Notes under the pieces: generated by a model
What the model saw: only the letters and a program-made list of their open reading frames with translations
The model's database searches: none
Told to the model about the DNA's origin: nothing
Made by a program: the position numbers and the translations under genes
Shown: piece after piece, positions 12,829 to 14,933 of the stretch
Numbering within the stretch: the first letter of the stretch is position 1
How the letters are laid out: each line of letters starts with the position of its first letter
From: Candidatus Heimdallarchaeota archaeon
GTDB taxonomy: Archaea > Asgardarchaeota > Njordarchaeia > Njordarchaeales > JAMOTR01
Length of the DNA stretch: 14,933 bases
Direction: 5' to 3'
NCBI GenBank assembly: GCA_027068385.1
Contig: JAMOTR010000102.1
Location: 1 to 14,933 of the forward strand

Positions 12829-13836
12829 ATGCCTTACGGTAAAAGCATAGCGATAGGGATCATACTGTTTATACTCGTATTACCCGTCTTTGGCTCATTA
12901 CCCTACAAGGGAGCGACCTATTCTTCCCAGTTCAAGCTTCATATAGATCCGACCACCCCTCCCATCACTCTTAATACCGCTATTACTAAGACCGCTAACG
13001 GGACTTATGAGGACGTAATACGGTATAAAACGTACACGGAATCGGATTCCATACGGGAAGACTTTAACGGATATGGAGGGATTAACGGGACCATAACTAA
13101 TACGGGAGATACGATCGTCCTGGGTATTACTACTAAACATAAGTTTAACGAGCGGCTAAACGAGTACGGATCTACCCCCTTCGGAGATCCCGAGGCGTTC
13201 TCCGCCATATTAGACATCTCACGCTATACGCGTGTGGTTTCCGGCGATACCGAGGAAATATCGCTTGAGATGAGCTCAAACTCCTCCACTTTGGTGATAC
13301 GGGTCTTACCCACCATAACCTCGACGGTCGTGAACGCTAACCTAAAGATTAACGTGCGGAACTATATTCCTCTATACCAATACCTAACTAGAGTACTATT
13401 CATGGTCCCCGTAAACTCCGAGAACTTCACGATCACGATGTCCGTGTCCGTGATGGCCGGAGTGAACTATGAGGTATTCGTAGGAATTACGCCCATAAGG
13501 AACTTCCAGGAGTGGGAGAGTATATACGGAAACGTCCAGTACCGGCAGGTAGAGGAGGTAAGAAACGCTCTAATGCACCTCGCCATGAGTAGCTCCTCCC
13601 GGTCTAAGCTCATGACCGGAACGGCTTTCGGGAACCTTAAGGAGATAAGGAAAGGATATTACATACTTCGGGCCATGGTGTACCTACACCTCGCTATAGA
13701 AATAAACACCACGATGAAGTTCACGAGGCCCGGGGTGAGCTATCGGGTATACTTACGGCTCGCGATCGTCCTCATAATAGCCTTATATCTACCTATTAGA
13801 ATAAAGCGCGAGATCGAGTACATACTACGTAAGTGA
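12829..13836 (+). CDS. Exported, C-terminally membrane-anchored protein of unknown function
   Basis: This 335-residue protein has an N-terminal signal peptide or anchor: a short charged start (MPYGKS) followed by IAIGIILFILVLPVFG (7-22). A polar outer domain of about 285 residues is rich in Thr, Ser, Asn and beta-strand-like segments. It ends with a single membrane span, VYLRLAIVLIIALYLPI (307-323), and a basic tail (RIKREIEYILRK), which by the positive-inside rule faces the cytoplasm. Five N-glycosylation sequons (Asn57, 86, 151, 199, 293) lie in the outer domain, fitting an archaeal surface protein. No enzyme motif, binding domain or cysteine pair is visible, and I do not recognise the family. 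The frame is open back to 12706, but residues before the ATG at 12829 are charged and would bury the signal peptide, so 12829 is the start. It is divergent from rfcL and 23 nt upstream of tiaS. Confidence 0.78.
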   Translation: MPYGKSIAIGIILFILVLPVFGSLPYKGATYSSQFKLHIDPTTPPITLNTAITKTANGTYEDVIRYKTYTESDSIREDFNGYGGINGTITNTGDTIVLGITTKHKFNERLNEYGSTPFGDPEAFSAILDISRYTRVVSGDTEEISLEMSSNSSTLVIRVLPTITSTVVNANLKINVRNYIPLYQYLTRVLFMVPVNSENFTITMSVSVMAGVNYEVFVGITPIRNFQEWESIYGNVQYRQVEEVRNALMHLAMSSSSRSKLMTGTAFGNLKEIRKGYYILRAMVYLHLAIEINTTMKFTRPGVSYRVYLRLAIVLIIALYLPIRIKREIEYILRK

Positions 13837-13837
13837 G

Positions 13838-13846
13838 TTTTTATTA
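13838..13846 (+). promoter_or_regulatory. T-rich TATA-like / terminator-like element before tiaS
   Basis: TTTTTATTA directly follows the TGA of the membrane protein gene and ends about 14 nt before the tiaS ATG. It could be a weak TATA-like element or, as a T-tract after a stop codon, a termination signal. No Shine-Dalgarno is seen before tiaS. A nearly identical junction (GTGAGTTTTTA) follows rps2 at 3463-3473. Confidence 0.3.
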
Positions 13847-13859
13847 CGATCTTCTTCTT

Positions 13860-14933
13860 ATGAGGGTTCGGATAGGGATCGACGAGACCGATTCTAATCG
13901 CGGTGGATGTACTACATATATAGCTTATAGGATAGCTCTAGTAGAAAACATAGTAAGTCCGCCTAGGCTCGTTCGCTTTAATCCTAACGTACCCCGGAAG
14001 ACTAGAGGGAACGGGGGGCTAGCGTTGGAGATCGAGACGGACGATCCAGATAAAACGCGGGAGCGCGTGTTGAGTATAGTCGAAGAGCTGCGCGATCCGG
14101 ACGAGGACTCGGGCGTAGTGATGGTGAGCGAAGAGAAGAGGCGTCTATTATACGATCGGTATTTAAAAACTGTACGTGAGATCGTTTCGGAGCCCCCCGT
14201 AAGCCTAGCGATGAAGAGCGCATCGCGGAAATCCGGTCGCGGTCTTATAGGAGCTCTAGCGGCCGTAGGGTTCGAAGGCCCTCACACTTATGAGCTCTTA
14301 ACGTATCGCCTCAAAGAGAACATAGGTAAACCCAGAAAGATCGACGAAAGGAGCGTGTGGAGGTTTGAATTGAACACAAGATATACGTTCGGGAACGTTT
14401 CTCCTCACCCGATTATAGCCCCTCATGGGAGAGACCCCGTATTGTACGGCATCCGCGGAACTGATCCTAAGGAGCTTATTAAAGGTCTCTCGATAATCAA
14501 GAGCGAACCCTATGAAGGGTACGCTTTATTCGTCACAAATCAAGCTACGGACGCACATCTTATACGTAGGAACGTAGAAGATCTCAGGCCGTACGTGCCG
14601 GCATATATCGAGGGGCGCGTGAGTAAGAGGCCGAAGAGGATCGGACAACACGTGTATCTCGAACTTACCGACGATACGGGAAGCATCGAGGTCTTCTTTT
14701 ACAGACAGACGGGGTATCTAAGACGTATAGCGGAGTCCTTAAAGCCGGGAGATAAAATAGGGGTGCTCGGAGGAGTAAGGCCTCCGGGAGACGGTCGGGA
14801 TATGACGCTCAACGCTGAGAAGCTTCGGGTGTTGAAGCTCGTGGAGAGAAAGAGAGAGATGAATCCCCGCTGTCCCGTATGCGGAAAGCGCCTTAAGTCC
14901 GCGGGGAAGGGGAAAGGACGGAAGTGTCCGAGA
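13860..14933 (+). CDS. tiaS: tRNA(Ile2) 2-agmatinylcytidine synthetase TiaS (3' end beyond the window)
   Basis: This is the archaeal enzyme that joins agmatine to C34 of the CAU-anticodon tRNA-Ile at the expense of ATP, so that it reads AUA codons. The open frame runs from the ATG to the window end (358 codons) without a stop. It shows the N-terminal GIDETDSNRGGCTTYIAYR block (6-24), FNPNVPRKTRGNGGLALEIE (40-59), KSGRGLIGALAAVG (124-137), PHTYELLTYR (141-150), DPVLYGIRGTD (192-202), EGYALFVTNQATDAHL (219-234), an OB-fold-like segment from about 249 to 325, and the start of a zinc ribbon with Cys338, Cys341 and Cys356. In the first block the usual GIDDTDS reads GIDETDS. ATA is a very common codon in this window, fitting a need for the enzyme. 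The missing C-terminus should contain the rest of the zinc site. Confidence 0.95.
   Translation, partial: MRVRIGIDETDSNRGGCTTYIAYRIALVENIVSPPRLVRFNPNVPRKTRGNGGLALEIETDDPDKTRERVLSIVEELRDPDEDSGVVMVSEEKRRLLYDRYLKTVREIVSEPPVSLAMKSASRKSGRGLIGALAAVGFEGPHTYELLTYRLKENIGKPRKIDERSVWRFELNTRYTFGNVSPHPIIAPHGRDPVLYGIRGTDPKELIKGLSIIKSEPYEGYALFVTNQATDAHLIRRNVEDLRPYVPAYIEGRVSKRPKRIGQHVYLELTDDTGSIEVFFYRQTGYLRRIAESLKPGDKIGVLGGVRPPGDGRDMTLNAEKLRVLKLVERKREMNPRCPVCGKRLKSAGKGKGRKCPR

Noticed and set aside
14002..14223. Minus-strand open frame within tiaS
   Set aside because: Shadow of tiaS, whose protein matches the family over its whole visible length.
1..14933. CRISPR arrays, insertion sequences, tRNA or rRNA genes, attachment sites
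   Set aside because: No direct-repeat arrays, transposase motifs, terminal inverted repeats or cloverleaf-like segments were seen by eye on either strand.

Overview
The window is a gene-dense stretch of an archaeal chromosome. The markers are archaeal: the exosome core pair Rrp41/Rrp42, an archaeal-type ribosomal protein uS2 (Rps2), the replication factor C large subunit, and TiaS (tRNA-Ile2 agmatinylcytidine synthetase). Several starts look leaderless, with a TATA-like box about 24-29 nt upstream of the ATG. The heavy use of Lys/Glu/Arg/Ile, AAG and ATA codons fits a thermophile. I would place it loosely in the TACK/Thermoproteota side of the archaea, but the sequence alone does not fix the lineage. 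I see no tRNA, rRNA, CRISPR array, IS element or phage gene, and the longest gene-free stretch is about 115 bp.

Region 1 (1-2347, minus strand) is a tight three-gene cluster: a Sir2-family NAD-dependent enzyme without zinc cysteines, a WD40 beta-propeller protein, and an ASCH-domain protein cut by the window edge. The last two overlap by ATGA. Region 2 (2387-7378, plus strand) is one apparent eight-gene transcription unit: a CoA-binding-domain protein, Rps2, a TauE/SafE permease, a hypothetical protein, a small ASCH protein, an ASCH plus helix-turn-helix protein, Rrp41 and Rrp42. Gaps are at most about 24 nt, with several overlaps. The ASCH-HTH gene overlaps the start of rrp41, which ties two putative RNA-binding proteins to the RNA-degrading exosome.

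Region 3 (7281-8285, minus) is a D-3-phosphoglycerate dehydrogenase whose 3' end runs 98 nt into rrp42 on the opposite strand. Region 4 (8369-11095, plus) is a 908-residue, cysteine-free, almost entirely helical protein that I do not recognise. It meets the RFC large subunit gene (11079-12713, minus) tail to tail. RFC-L carries an unusual insertion before its Walker A motif. Region 5 (12829-14933, plus) holds an exported, C-terminally membrane-anchored protein of unknown function and the first 358 codons of tiaS.

The most unusual content is the SIR2-WD40-ASCH cluster, the presence of three ASCH-domain genes within 6 kb (two of them leading into the exosome genes), and the large helical orphan. 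Core functions (translation, RNA decay, DNA replication, serine synthesis, tRNA modification) surround these uncharacterised genes.
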